From assembly GCF_001431205.1 (NCBI RefSeq), contig NZ_LGPC01000011.1:589596-653595 (forward strand): a stretch of 64,000 nucleotides of DNA, written 5' to 3'. The translations under genes were made by a program, and so were the position numbers. How positions within the stretch are numbered: the stretch's first letter is position 1; the number at the start of each line of letters is the position of its first letter. The DNA is from Staphylococcus sp. NAM3COL9. Its GTDB lineage: Bacteria > Bacillota > Bacilli > Staphylococcales > Staphylococcaceae. Positions 1 through 9,344 of the stretch are shown here, in pieces. The notes beneath the pieces were generated by a model. The model was not told the DNA's origin. It did not search any database and was given only the letters and a program-made list of their open reading frames with translations.

Positions 1-449
1 TTACTAAATATGTCATACTGTTCAATGTCTAATTGATTATTATTAACGCCTTTGACAATCATTTGGACTTCTCCACCTTTAGATGGACCAGTGAGCAATA
101 CTTTTTTAGCACCTGCGTCAATATGTGCAACGGCTTTATCTCCATGATTGAATTTTCCGGTAGCCTCAATAACAATATCGATGTTCAGCGCTTCCCAAGG
201 TAAGTGCTCAGGATTTCTTTCTGCAACAAGCTTGATTTCATGGCCATCGACTTTAACCCCATTTTCTATAGGCTCTACTTTTAAATCATAAGCACCATGA
301 GTTGTATCATAATTAATTAAGTGGGCAATCGTTTCAGGTGGGTAGCTCGCATTAATTGCTACTACATTTAATTCCTGATTTTTCAAAGCGATTCTTAATA
401 CCATTCTTCCAATTCTACCCATTCCATTAATTGCAATATTTGTCGTCAT
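1..449 (-). CDS. gapB: Glyceraldehyde-3-phosphate dehydrogenase, gluconeogenic type (3' part outside window)
   Basis: The first about 149 codons are present and the rest lies beyond base 1. The translation begins MTTNIAINGMGRIGRMVLR, the NAD(P)-binding Rossmann start of GAPDH with the GxGRIGR motif, and runs up to just before the expected catalytic cysteine. It matches the S. aureus GapB protein as I remember it much better than glycolytic GapA. GapB enzymes prefer NADP and run the reaction in the gluconeogenic direction. The ATG at 447-449 follows a GAGGGGTG ribosome site. Cre-like and inverted-repeat sequences upstream fit repression by glucose, which is inference. Confidence 0.93.
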   Translation of the reverse strand, partial: MTTNIAINGMGRIGRMVLRIALKNQELNVVAINASYPPETIAHLINYDTTHGAYDLKVEPIENGVKVDGHEIKLVAERNPEHLPWEALNIDIVIEATGKFNHGDKAVAHIDAGAKKVLLTGPSKGGEVQMIVKGVNNNQLDIEQYDIFS

Positions 450-471
450 TCAAAGCACCCCTCGTTTTTGT

Positions 472-526
472 GTTATACTTTATGGAAATAGTATAACATA
501 AATAAAAGTACAAGAAAGCGTTTTCT
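472..526 (-). promoter_or_regulatory. gapB promoter region: cre-like palindrome and perfect 8-bp inverted repeat
   Basis: Reading the minus strand, a TATACT -10 candidate lies at 490-495. The 14-mer AGAAAGCGTTTTCT (513-526) is a CcpA cre-like palindrome where the -35 should be. A separate perfect inverted repeat, GTTATACT (472-479) and AGTATAAC (490-497), brackets the -10 to +1 region. No strong -35 is visible. Either element could be an operator; which protein binds is inference. Confidence 0.5.
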
Positions 527-622
527 AAAATAAATTTAAAAAAATTTAAAAATCGCTTACCTATGAGCTTAAAGAGCCCTTTTCGAGATAAGTTTACAAC
601 ATAATTTAAGTTCATATTGAAA

Positions 623-662
623 AAGTACTACTCAACATTAAATTATAAGTTGGGTAGTACTT
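623..662 (-). terminator. Hairpin downstream of coaE
   Basis: A 14-bp stem, AAGTACTACTCAAC (623-636) with 649-662, has one G-T pair and lies 86 bp past the coaE stop. It is followed on the minus strand by a short T-rich run. It is the likely end of the polA-mutM-coaE transcript. The rest of the 450-747 gap holds only the gapB promoter and AT-rich sequence. Confidence 0.6.
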
Positions 663-747
663 CTGAATACACTTATTAAACCATACTAATGTATATTAAA
701 TCAAGCATACTATAATCATCATTCGAAGACTCACTTAAAAAGATAAT

Positions 748-1371
748 TTATTGCGCTTCTTCTTCAGTATTGTTGTGAATATAACCTTCTTCTACAAGCA
801 ATTGTTCTAAGTTCTGTTTCAATTCTAATTTCGTATCACGGTTATCAATTTCACGATCCGCCATTCTACGTTTTTTATCAATTGAAATTTGACTATAGAC
901 TCGTGCTTTCGCATCTTCCATTGATAAATCATTACGTTCCATCAATCTATCAATTTGTATACTTTCAGAAGTGTATACTAACCAAACTTCATCCACAGTT
1001 TCTTGCAAGTCATTTTCAAATAATAATGGAATATCCATAATTACGTTATAGCCTTGCTCAAGATAAGTTTCTTTTTCTTGTTCCATGATGTCTCTAACAA
1101 TAGGATGAATAATTTCATTTAATTCCAATCTTTTATCTGGATGATTAAATATGACATCTCCTACATATGATCTATTCATATTGCCATCTTCATCTATTGC
1201 TTCTTCTCCAAATGCTTCTTTAACTTGTTCTAGACCTTTGGTACCCTTCTCTACTGCTTGGCGTGATGCAATATCTGCATCTACGACTTTAAAACCATGT
1301 ACGGTTAATAATTCCGAAACACTAGATTTGCCTGATGCGATACCACCTGTTAGTCCTATAACTTTTGGCAT
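748..1371 (-). CDS. coaE: Dephospho-CoA kinase
   Basis: This 207-residue protein catalyses the last step of coenzyme A synthesis, phosphorylating the 3' hydroxyl of dephospho-CoA with ATP in the cytosol. The Walker A loop GGIASGKS is at about residues 9-16. The length and the [12 protein letters not shown] segment after the loop fit CoaE. It is the last gene of a polA-mutM-coaE unit, 15 bp after mutM. The C-terminus is acidic (NTEEEAQ), which is common in staphylococci. Function is assigned by family. Confidence 0.95.
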   Translation of the reverse strand: MPKVIGLTGGIASGKSSVSELLTVHGFKVVDADIASRQAVEKGTKGLEQVKEAFGEEAIDEDGNMNRSYVGDVIFNHPDKRLELNEIIHPIVRDIMEQEKETYLEQGYNVIMDIPLLFENDLQETVDEVWLVYTSESIQIDRLMERNDLSMEDAKARVYSQISIDKKRRMADREIDNRDTKLELKQNLEQLLVEEGYIHNNTEEEAQ

Positions 1372-1386
1372 AATTTCACTCTTCCT

Positions 1387-2259
1387 TTATTTTTGACATG
1401 TAGCGCAAAAATGACTATTTCGCGTTGCAATAACTTGAGTTTCAATGTCACTTCCACACACCTTACATATCTTTTGTTTATAAACATTAAGATGCAATTG
1501 CATCGTTCCTGTACTACCGTCTGCATGACGATAATCAGATATGCTCGTTCCACCATATTTTATACCCGCTTCTAGCACATCACGAACATAATAAAATAAT
1601 GTTTCGCGTTCTTGGTCATTTAACTCTTTTGATAGACGCGCTGGATGGATACCTGCTCTGAAAAGAGCTTCACACGCATAAATGTTACCACAACCCGAAA
1701 TGACCCGATGATCTAAAATCATCTGTTTAATTGGCTTGTTTTGGTATGGTTTTTTATTAAACCATGATAAGTAATGTGGCATTGCTTCTTCATCAAATGG
1801 TTCTGGGGCAATTTCTAAAAATGATGGATACGCCTCAAACGATGGCACATTTCTAATTTCACCGAAACGACGAATATCAGAATAGACAAGCAATTTATCA
1901 TTATTTAATTTAAATATAACATGCCAATGTTTACGATAATTCGGAACACTAATATCTTCTATTTTATCGACCACAAAGAAACCACCAGCCATACCCAGAT
2001 GGCTAATGAGTATTCTTTTTTCACCGTTTTTCTCTAAGTAGAAAACGATATACTTACTTCGTCTATCTATATCAATAATTGTAAAATGCTCAGTAAAGTG
2101 TCTAAACGTATCTAATGCTAAACCTTTAATTATCGTTTCACGTTGGTTTGCTTTACCTTCATGCACTTTGTCAGAAAAAGTAACTGATTCAATTGTTTGT
2201 CCTTTAACAAAAGGTTTAATACCTCTTTTTACATGTTCTACTTCTGGTAACTCAGGCAA
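1387..2259 (-). CDS. mutM: Formamidopyrimidine-DNA glycosylase (Fpg)
   Basis: This base-excision repair enzyme removes 8-oxoguanine and formamidopyrimidines and cuts the abasic site. The mature N-terminus after Met is PELPEVE, with the catalytic proline and glutamate. A C-terminal zinc finger has Cys pairs CKVCG and CATC at about residues 265-289. The 290-residue length is normal. It sits 15 bp after the polA stop in the same operon, linking lesion removal and gap filling. No damage to the motifs is seen. Confidence 0.96.
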   Translation of the reverse strand: MPELPEVEHVKRGIKPFVKGQTIESVTFSDKVHEGKANQRETIIKGLALDTFRHFTEHFTIIDIDRRSKYIVFYLEKNGEKRILISHLGMAGGFFVVDKIEDISVPNYRKHWHVIFKLNNDKLLVYSDIRRFGEIRNVPSFEAYPSFLEIAPEPFDEEAMPHYLSWFNKKPYQNKPIKQMILDHRVISGCGNIYACEALFRAGIHPARLSKELNDQERETLFYYVRDVLEAGIKYGGTSISDYRHADGSTGTMQLHLNVYKQKICKVCGSDIETQVIATRNSHFCATCQK

Positions 2260-2274
2260 TATAATACCCTCTTT

Positions 2275-4905
2275 CTATTTTGCATCGTACCATGTTTGAC
2301 CATAGCTAGATTCAACTTTTAATGGTACGTCTAACTCTATCGCATTATCCATAATTCTTTCAATGAATTCTTCAAATGCTTCTATTTCTTCTTTAGGTAC
2401 TTCGAAAATCAATTCATCATGCACTTGTAATAATAGTTGTGCATGGAAGTCCGTATCTTTAACTTCATTTGCGAAATTTACCATAGCCAATTTAATTATA
2501 TCTGCAGCTGTCCCTTGGATTGGTGTATTCATTGCGGTTCTTTCTGCAAAACCTCTTAAATTAAAATTTCTACTTGTGATATCTGGTATATATCTACGAC
2601 GATGTAATAACGTTTCAACATAGCCCTGAGCTTTGCAGTCTTTAACAATATCTTCCATATATTGCTTAACGCCAGGGAAACTATCTAAATAATCATCAAT
2701 AAATTGTTTGGCTTGTTTTCTTGTTATGCCTAAACTTTGGCTTAGACCATAATCACTTATACCATAAACAATTCCGAAATTCACTGCCTTCGCTTGCCTA
2801 CGCATCGTGCTATCAACTTCATCCGGTTGCACATTGAATACTTTCATAGCTGTAGCTGTATGAATGTCTTCATCATTAATAAATGCTTGTTTCATACTTT
2901 CATCTTGTGTGATGTGTGCCAATACTCTTAATTCAATTTGCGAGTAATCGGCTGCAAATATGACATTGTTTTTATCTGTAGACTTAAAAGCTTTTCTAAT
3001 TTTCCTACCCTCTTCTAAACGAACAGGTATATTTTGTAGGTTAGGATCAATAGATGACAACCTACCAGTTTGTGCTAGTGTTTGATTAAAACGTGTATGG
3101 ATACGATTATCCTCGGCAATCACTTTTTGCAATCCCTCTACATAAGTAGACTGTAATTTAGCAAGCTGTCTATATTCAAGGATATACTCAATAATAGGAT
3201 GTTTACCTTGTAATTGTTCTAACACATCTACTGCTGTGGAATAACCTGTCTTAGTTTTTTTAATTACAGGTAACTCTAATGTTTCAAATAATACAACACC
3301 TAGCTGTTTTGGTGAATTGATATTAAATGGCTCTCCTGCAGCTTCATGTATATTTTTTATTAACACATCCAGTTTACTTTGAATCTCTTTTTCCATTTCT
3401 TTTAAATCATTAGCAACTGTATAAATACCTGTTTCTTCCATTTCACTTAAAATGCGTGCCAATGGTAATTCTAAATCATATAGTAAATCTGTTTGGTTAT
3501 ATTCATTTAATTGTTCTGTCATTCTAGGTTTAGTCGCACTAATTGCTTCTATAATTGTTGCTACATGATGATTCAGAACTTCATCTTCAGGTAATTGTCT
3601 TTTTTTGCCTTTACCATAAATTGCAATGGTTTGTTGTACGTAATATTGACCATAATTCGTAACAACTGAATTGAAGTCATCTATTGTACGTGATGGGTCA
3701 ATAATATAACTTGCTAACATCACATCAAACACAATGTGTTTGAGTGCAATGTCTAATCTATGCGCAACGACATATGATTTTTTGGCATCATATACATTCT
3801 TTTTTGTTGTACTATCTTCTAACCATGCAATAAGTGCTGGATAATCATGCATCTTATGCGCATCAATAACAACATGGTGTGTGCCATCATATAAAGCAAA
3901 TTTTAATATGTCATCTTTTAAATAATTAGAACCATCTAATTCAAAATGTATAGATGCAGCAGCTAAGTTTTTAAAATCAACCTGTGCAAAATCACTTGCT
4001 ATATTGATTTCCATTTCTTCAACACTCGAGCTACTACCATCAACATCTATTTGGTCTAACATTTGTTTGAACTCTAATTTTTTAAATAATTCAATTTTAT
4101 CACTTGTATCTGAGTTTTCTTGCAACATAGTCTCGTTTAAAGATACTTCAATTGGACTTTCACAATTAATTGTTGCAAGTTCCTTGCTCATTAAAGCATC
4201 ATCTTTACTATTTTCAAGTTTCTCTTTTAATTTCTTACCTGAGACTTCATCTAGATGTTCATAGACATTTTCTACATTTGAAAATTGTTTCAATAATTTA
4301 ATTGCTGTTTTCTCACCAACACCTGCAACACCTGGAATGTTGTCTGAAGCATCCCCCATTAAGCCTTTCATATCAATAATTTGTTCTGGAACCAAACCAT
4401 CATATTTTTCGGCAATAAATTCCGGTGTGTAATGATCAACGTCTGTTACACCTTTTTTAGTATAATAGATTGTCACGTCATCTGTAGCAAGTTGTGTTAA
4501 ATCTCGGTCACCAGTTACGATAATCGTTTGGAATTTTTCTTCATTTGCTTGTTTACTCAGCGTACCGATAATATCATCCGCTTCATAATTTTCTAACTCA
4601 TAGCGCTTAATTTGATAAGCATCTAATAATTGTCTGATATAAGGAAATTGTTCACTTAATTCAGGTGGCGTTTTTTGACGTCCGCCTTTATATTCACTAT
4701 ATTGTGAGTGTCTGAACGTTGTTTTTCCAGCATCGAAGGCTACTAAGAAGTGTGTAGGCTGTTCTTCTTTTATAATTTTTTCAAGCAACATCGCAAAACC
4801 ATACACGGCATTAGTATGAATACCCGCCTTATTTTGTAATAATGGCAAAGCGTAAAAAGCTCTAAAGCTAAGACTGTTACCATCAACTAAAATTAATTTA
4901 TTCAA
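2275..4905 (-). CDS. polA: DNA polymerase I
   Basis: This 876-residue repair and Okazaki-fragment polymerase carries a 5'-3' exonuclease at about 1-290. Polymerase motif A (DYSQIELR, 653-660), motif B (RRQAKAVNFGIVYG, 702-715) and motif C (QVHDELIF, 827-834) are all present. The middle domain (about 300-480) lacks the Asp-x-Glu start of a working proofreading exonuclease, as in other Bacillota Pol I. I chose the TTG at 4903-4905, behind GGAGGT at 7-nt spacing, over the upstream in-frame ATG. This gives the N-terminus MNKLILVDGN seen in relatives. It is first in the polA-mutM-coaE operon. Confidence 0.96.
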   Translation of the reverse strand: MNKLILVDGNSLSFRAFYALPLLQNKAGIHTNAVYGFAMLLEKIIKEEQPTHFLVAFDAGKTTFRHSQYSEYKGGRQKTPPELSEQFPYIRQLLDAYQIKRYELENYEADDIIGTLSKQANEEKFQTIIVTGDRDLTQLATDDVTIYYTKKGVTDVDHYTPEFIAEKYDGLVPEQIIDMKGLMGDASDNIPGVAGVGEKTAIKLLKQFSNVENVYEHLDEVSGKKLKEKLENSKDDALMSKELATINCESPIEVSLNETMLQENSDTSDKIELFKKLEFKQMLDQIDVDGSSSSVEEMEINIASDFAQVDFKNLAAASIHFELDGSNYLKDDILKFALYDGTHHVVIDAHKMHDYPALIAWLEDSTTKKNVYDAKKSYVVAHRLDIALKHIVFDVMLASYIIDPSRTIDDFNSVVTNYGQYYVQQTIAIYGKGKKRQLPEDEVLNHHVATIIEAISATKPRMTEQLNEYNQTDLLYDLELPLARILSEMEETGIYTVANDLKEMEKEIQSKLDVLIKNIHEAAGEPFNINSPKQLGVVLFETLELPVIKKTKTGYSTAVDVLEQLQGKHPIIEYILEYRQLAKLQSTYVEGLQKVIAEDNRIHTRFNQTLAQTGRLSSIDPNLQNIPVRLEEGRKIRKAFKSTDKNNVIFAADYSQIELRVLAHITQDESMKQAFINDEDIHTATAMKVFNVQPDEVDSTMRRQAKAVNFGIVYGISDYGLSQSLGITRKQAKQFIDDYLDSFPGVKQYMEDIVKDCKAQGYVETLLHRRRYIPDITSRNFNLRGFAERTAMNTPIQGTAADIIKLAMVNFANEVKDTDFHAQLLLQVHDELIFEVPKEEIEAFEEFIERIMDNAIELDVPLKVESSYGQTWYDAK

Positions 4906-5002
4906 TGTTTTAACCTCCAACACATATTTACTTTCCATTTTATCATAAATTATGACACTATCCGTATTGATACGACATATCTTCTGATTTTTATAGCAAT
5001 AT

Positions 5003-5041
5003 AAAAAGTCGACCTAATAACATAAGTTAATTAGTTCGACT
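5003..5041 (-). terminator. phoPR terminator
   Basis: A hairpin of about 11 bp (AGTCGACCTAA with TTAGTTCGACT, one mismatch) is followed on the minus strand by TTTTTAT. It lies 53 bp after the phoR stop, so it ends the phoP-phoR transcript before polA. Confidence 0.65.
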
Positions 5042-5093
5042 ATCAATTTAATATTATATGAAGTCATACAACAATTGTTCTTTTAAAGTATAC

Positions 5094-6788
5094 TTACTCG
5101 GTTTCAAAAAATGTAATTCTAAATGTTGAGCCTTCGTTTGGACTACTAATTACGTTGATTCTACCACTATGGGCTTCCATAATATGTTTTGTAATCGACA
5201 AGCCTAAGCCTGTGCCACCTGAATCTCTACTGCGCGCTTTATCTACTCTATAAAAGCGTTCGAAAATATGTTTTTGATCTTCTTCACTTATACCCATACC
5301 GAAATCTTCTACTTCTAGTATACGTTTATTCCCTTCTTTATATACACGAACAATTACTTCATCCGATTGCTTAGAGTAACTAATTGCATTTGATAATAAA
5401 TTGATAACAACTTGTGAAACTTTATCATTATTTGCATCAATGACAATATCAGGCGCCACTTCATTTATAATTGTTATATTTTTACTTTCAGCAATCGTCT
5501 GCATGTTTTTAATCGTTATCTCAGCAATGTCAGACAAACTGATATATTCAGTTTCTATTTCAGATTGTTGTTCAACATGAGATAAATCTAGTAAATCAAA
5601 AACTAAGGTTTCAATGCGATCAGATTCTTTAGAAATGATTTTTAAGAAATCATCTAATGCCTGTTCATCATTTTTCGCCCCATCTAGTAATGTCTCAGCA
5701 AATCCTTTTATTGAAGTAATAGGTGTTTTTAACTCATGTGACACATTCGCTACAAATTCACGACGTAAATTTTCAAGCTTTTTAAGGTTTGTGATATCAT
5801 GCATAACTATAACCATGCCGTATAAATTTTTCTTTGTTTTTGACAAGATTGGAACACAAGCAGTATCAAAATATTTTTGATGCACTTGATCTATAGTTAA
5901 TTCCACTTGCTCATAAATAGGTTTTTCTACTTTAAAAGCATCAGCGATAAGTTTTTGAATTTTAACATCGATAAACTCAACATAGCTTTTATGTTCTACC
6001 GCTTCTTCAGGCGTAAACAGCTCATAATATGCTTTATTTGCTACAACAATTTCACCATATTTATCAATCATTAATATGGAACTCGGAATACTTTCAACAG
6101 TTGTTTTCAGCCTATTGGATTGTAGTTTTTGCTTATGGTTTAAACGTTGTAAACGTCTAGCTAATTCATTTGTAGTAACGAACAACTCTCTCGTCTCTTT
6201 TACGTTACTCTCAGGTACCCTCACGTGATAATAACCTTCGGCCAAAAGGTTCGTGGCATAAGTTACTTCATTAATAGGTCTAATATATGTTCTATTAATG
6301 CTTCGAACTACAAAGAAAATAATCACTAAAACAATTAAACCAATTAAAGCAGTGTATTTCCAAATTTCAATTTGCAATTCTAAGATTTCATTATTTACAC
6401 CACTAATCAAAATGTCTTTATCTTTGATTGAAGTTTTGAAGGTATATCTTCGATCATCGGCTACCTTATCATAAATTAGTTTCGAAGGAATAGCTTCATT
6501 TCTTATATTTTCATTTATCTCAGTTCCTTTTTTTGTGGACAACAAGACATCGTTACCTTTTTCAATGACTACAGTAAGTTTCTCACTTTCAGCAATATCT
6601 TTGATTTCAGCTATTTTATCATGGCTGTACAAACTAACGATATGCTCTGAACGATGCTCTAGGTCACCTTCTTGACCCGTAGCAACCGTGTTATAAATAA
6701 CATGTGTTATGATTGCGCCTAGCATAATAAAACTAATAATAACGATGGTACATAATAAAAATAAGAGTCGGTGATGAAACTTCAGCAT
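5094..6788 (-). CDS. phoR: Sensor histidine kinase of the phosphate two-component system
   Basis: This 564-residue membrane sensor partners with PhoP. It has a transmembrane helix at about 8-33, an extracytoplasmic region to about 143, and a second helix at about 144-163. These are followed by HAMP (about 165-220), PAS (about 225-335) and HisKA with the phosphorylated His351 in NVSHELKTP. The C-terminal ATPase domain has an N box (NLLSNAISYS), G1 (DFGMGI) and G2 (GTGLGLSI). The start overlaps the phoP stop by one base (TAATG), so the two are translationally coupled. Family knowledge says PhoR responds to phosphate limitation through wall-teichoic-acid status in Bacillus; the staphylococcal signal is less certain. 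Confidence 0.95.
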   Translation of the reverse strand: MLKFHHRLLFLLCTIVIISFIMLGAIITHVIYNTVATGQEGDLEHRSEHIVSLYSHDKIAEIKDIAESEKLTVVIEKGNDVLLSTKKGTEINENIRNEAIPSKLIYDKVADDRRYTFKTSIKDKDILISGVNNEILELQIEIWKYTALIGLIVLVIIFFVVRSINRTYIRPINEVTYATNLLAEGYYHVRVPESNVKETRELFVTTNELARRLQRLNHKQKLQSNRLKTTVESIPSSILMIDKYGEIVVANKAYYELFTPEEAVEHKSYVEFIDVKIQKLIADAFKVEKPIYEQVELTIDQVHQKYFDTACVPILSKTKKNLYGMVIVMHDITNLKKLENLRREFVANVSHELKTPITSIKGFAETLLDGAKNDEQALDDFLKIISKESDRIETLVFDLLDLSHVEQQSEIETEYISLSDIAEITIKNMQTIAESKNITIINEVAPDIVIDANNDKVSQVVINLLSNAISYSKQSDEVIVRVYKEGNKRILEVEDFGMGISEEDQKHIFERFYRVDKARSRDSGGTGLGLSITKHIMEAHSGRINVISSPNEGSTFRITFFETE

Positions 6789-7498
6789 TAAACCTTAGGT
6801 CTCTCCAACTTATATCCTAAACCTCGTACTGTTTTGATAAGTTTAGGCTGTTTTGGGTTTTCTTCTAATTTATCTCTTAAATGACTAATATGTACATCCA
6901 CAATTCTAGAGTCACCCGCAAATTCATAATTCCATACTGAATTTAACATATGTTCACGCGTGATTACTCTACCCTGTCTTTCGATAAGATATAATAACAG
7001 CTCAAATTCTTTTGGTGTTAATTCTAATAATTCATCTTCTCTATACACTTCGAAATATTCCGGTCTAATTTTGATTGAACCAATAAGTATGTCATCTTCA
7101 TCATTTTCAATTTGAGCTGCTTCTGTAACCATCGCAGATCTTCTTAAAATAGCTTTTACTCTTGCTACTACTTCTCTTGGTGAAAATGGTTTAGTCATAT
7201 AATCATCTGCACCAAGTTCTAGTCCTAGTACACGATCAAATTCATCATCTTTAGCTGTCAACATTAAGATAGGCACACGGTTTTTATCAGAACGGATTGT
7301 TTTACAAACTTCTATTCCATCTTTTTTAGGAAGCATGACATCTAACACAACTAATTCGGGGTTTGTAGCATTAACCTTCTCAAGTGCTTCTTCGCCATCA
7401 TAAGCTACATCCACTATATATCCAGCTTGCTCTAAATTATATTTTAATAAGGTTACGATTGATTGCTCATCATCTACTACAAGTACTTTTTGTGACAT
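6788..7498 (-). CDS. phoP: Response regulator of the phosphate two-component system
   Basis: A 236-residue OmpR/PhoB-type regulator. The receiver domain (about 1-120) has acidic residues DD at 9-10, phospho-acceptor Asp53 in VVLDVMLP, and Lys in TKPFSP. The C-terminal winged helix (about 135-235) ends VRGLGYKLE. It binds Pho-box direct repeats upstream of phosphate-starvation genes. It is cotranscribed with phoR. Three TTAACA-type repeats about 205-230 bp upstream of its start suggest autoregulation. Confidence 0.96.
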   Translation of the reverse strand: MSQKVLVVDDEQSIVTLLKYNLEQAGYIVDVAYDGEEALEKVNATNPELVVLDVMLPKKDGIEVCKTIRSDKNRVPILMLTAKDDEFDRVLGLELGADDYMTKPFSPREVVARVKAILRRSAMVTEAAQIENDEDDILIGSIKIRPEYFEVYREDELLELTPKEFELLLYLIERQGRVITREHMLNSVWNYEFAGDSRIVDVHISHLRDKLEENPKQPKLIKTVRGLGYKLERPKV

Positions 7499-7645
7499 AG
7501 TATACCTCCATATTTGTGTTTACAAATTAATTATAACTTATATTTAAATAAAAATAACATACTTTAAATTCTTTTCACATAAACTTTACAATAGCTAAAA
7601 TACAGGATCAAATTAAGCATTCCTGAATTTAATGTAATTGTGCTG

Positions 7646-7729
7646 TTAACAATCTGTTACGCTGCTGATTTCATTTCACTGAATTTTTTTAAAATTATAC
7701 GTTAACGAAATCTTAACATTTAATTAACA
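7646..7729. promoter_or_regulatory. Pho-box-like direct repeats upstream of phoPR
   Basis: On the plus strand TTAACG (7702), TTAACA (7713) and TTAACA (7724) recur at exactly 11-bp intervals. A second pair, TTAACA (7646) and TTACGC (7657), has the same spacing. This is the arrangement PhoP binds in Bacillus. A likely phoP -10 (TATAAT on the minus strand) lies nearer the gene, without a good -35, as expected for an activated promoter. Apart from these and the icd terminator, the 7499-7970 gap is AT-rich and featureless. Confidence 0.5.
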
Positions 7730-7870
7730 ACATGAACACTTATATCATTGAAAATATGCAGTTCACAGAAATAGTTCGTGTTAATTTACATCAAATAGTG
7801 TTTTAAAATTTACAATTTACATTAAAAAGTAAATGTAGATTAAAAACGATTTTTAGTGCACTTTTTACTA

Positions 7871-7918
7871 ACTCATAAAAAACAAAAACACCAACAGAAT
7901 CCTCAGATAATGTTGGTG
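7871..7918 (-). terminator. icd terminator
   Basis: The perfect 8-bp stem CACCAACA (7889-7896) and TGTTGGTG (7911-7918) is followed on the minus strand by a long T-rich run (GTTTTTGTTTTTT). It ends the gltA-icd transcript. Confidence 0.75.
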
Positions 7919-7970
7919 ACTTTAAAAATCAATTAGTATTGTAGCATTAATGATCCAATACTAATTTATA

Positions 7971-9239
7971 TTATTTGATGTTTTTAATAAGTTCATCTGC
8001 AAAGTCAGAAGTAGAAACTTCTTTAGCACCATCCATTAAACGTGCAAAGTCGTAAGTTACCACTTTAGAAGCAATTGTTTTTTCAATTGATTCAGTAATC
8101 TTGTCTGCAGCTTCTTGCCATCCTAAGTGTTCTAACATTAGTGTTGCACTTAAAATTTCAGATGATGGGTTAACTTTGTTTAATCCAGCATATTTGGGAG
8201 CTGTACCATGTGTAGCTTCAAAAATAGCATGACCAGTTTCATAGTTTATGTTTGCACCAGGTGCAATACCAATGCCACCAACTTGTGCTGCTAATGCATC
8301 AGATACATAGTCACCATTTAAGTTCATTGTAGCTACTACATCATGATCTGATGGACGTGTTAAGATTTGTTGCAAGAAAATGTCAGCAATTGAATCTTTA
8401 ACGATAATTTTGCCTTCTTTTTCTGCTTTTTCTTGTGCTTCGTTTGCTTTGTCTTTACCTTCTTTTTCAACAATTTCATCATATTGTTGCCAAGTAAATA
8501 CTTTATCACCAAATTCGTTATGTGCTAAATCATAACCCCATTGTTTAAATGCGCCTTCAGTAAATTTCATGATATTGCCTTTATGCACTAATGTTAATGA
8601 TTTACGATTATTTTCTAAAGCGTATTGTATAGAAGCACGTACTAAACGCTCCGTACCTTCTTTAGAAACTGGTTTCACACCAATACCTGATGTTTCTGGG
8701 AATCTAATATTTTTAGCACCCATTTCATTTTGTAAGAAATCAATTAATTTCTTAACTTCAGGTGTACCTTCTTGGAATTCAATACCAGCATAAATGTCTT
8801 CAGTATTTTCACGGAAAATAACCATATCAGTGTCTTCAGGACGTTTAACTGGTGAAGGAACGCCTTGGAACCAACGTACTGGACGTAGACATGTAAATAA
8901 ATCTAATTCTTGACGTAACGCAACGTTAAGTGAACGTATGCCGCCACCAATCGGTGTTGTTAAAGGACCTTTAATAGCAATTAAATATTCATTAATCGTA
9001 TCAAGCGTTTCTTTAGGTAACCACTCGCCAGTTTCATCGTAAGCTTTTTGTCCAGCTAATACTTCTTTCCATTCGATTTTCTTTTCACCATTATAAGCAT
9101 CTTCAACAGCTGCATCAATTACTCTACTAGCCGCATTCCAGATATCTGGTCCAATACCATCACCTATAATAAATGGGATGACTGGATTATTTGGAACTGT
9201 TAAACCTTCTTGTGATTTTACTATTTTTTCTCCTGACAT
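7971..9239 (-). CDS. icd: Isocitrate dehydrogenase, NADP-dependent
   Basis: This 422-residue TCA-cycle enzyme oxidises isocitrate to 2-oxoglutarate and CO2, making NADPH. The segment [13 protein letters not shown] contains the substrate-binding serine and arginines, and GDGIGPDIW is the family's nucleotide-side signature near the N-terminus. The length is typical of Gram-positive enzymes. It lies 105 bp after gltA on the same strand and a terminator follows, so gltA-icd is a likely operon (citZ-citC in Bacillus naming). Confidence 0.96.
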   Translation of the reverse strand: MSGEKIVKSQEGLTVPNNPVIPFIIGDGIGPDIWNAASRVIDAAVEDAYNGEKKIEWKEVLAGQKAYDETGEWLPKETLDTINEYLIAIKGPLTTPIGGGIRSLNVALRQELDLFTCLRPVRWFQGVPSPVKRPEDTDMVIFRENTEDIYAGIEFQEGTPEVKKLIDFLQNEMGAKNIRFPETSGIGVKPVSKEGTERLVRASIQYALENNRKSLTLVHKGNIMKFTEGAFKQWGYDLAHNEFGDKVFTWQQYDEIVEKEGKDKANEAQEKAEKEGKIIVKDSIADIFLQQILTRPSDHDVVATMNLNGDYVSDALAAQVGGIGIAPGANINYETGHAIFEATHGTAPKYAGLNKVNPSSEILSATLMLEHLGWQEAADKITESIEKTIASKVVTYDFARLMDGAKEVSTSDFADELIKNIK

Positions 9240-9344
9240 GTAAAAAAACCTCCGTGTTTTGTTTTGTTTATTAAATAATTTCCAAAATTATTGTTTGTAC
9301 ATTCATTATTACGATAAACATTGCACTAAAAATGATTACACTTA

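Noticed and set aside
4903..4938. Longer polA start at the upstream ATG
   Set aside because: It lacks a ribosome site and adds 11 residues not found in relatives; the TTG has an ideal GGAGGT.
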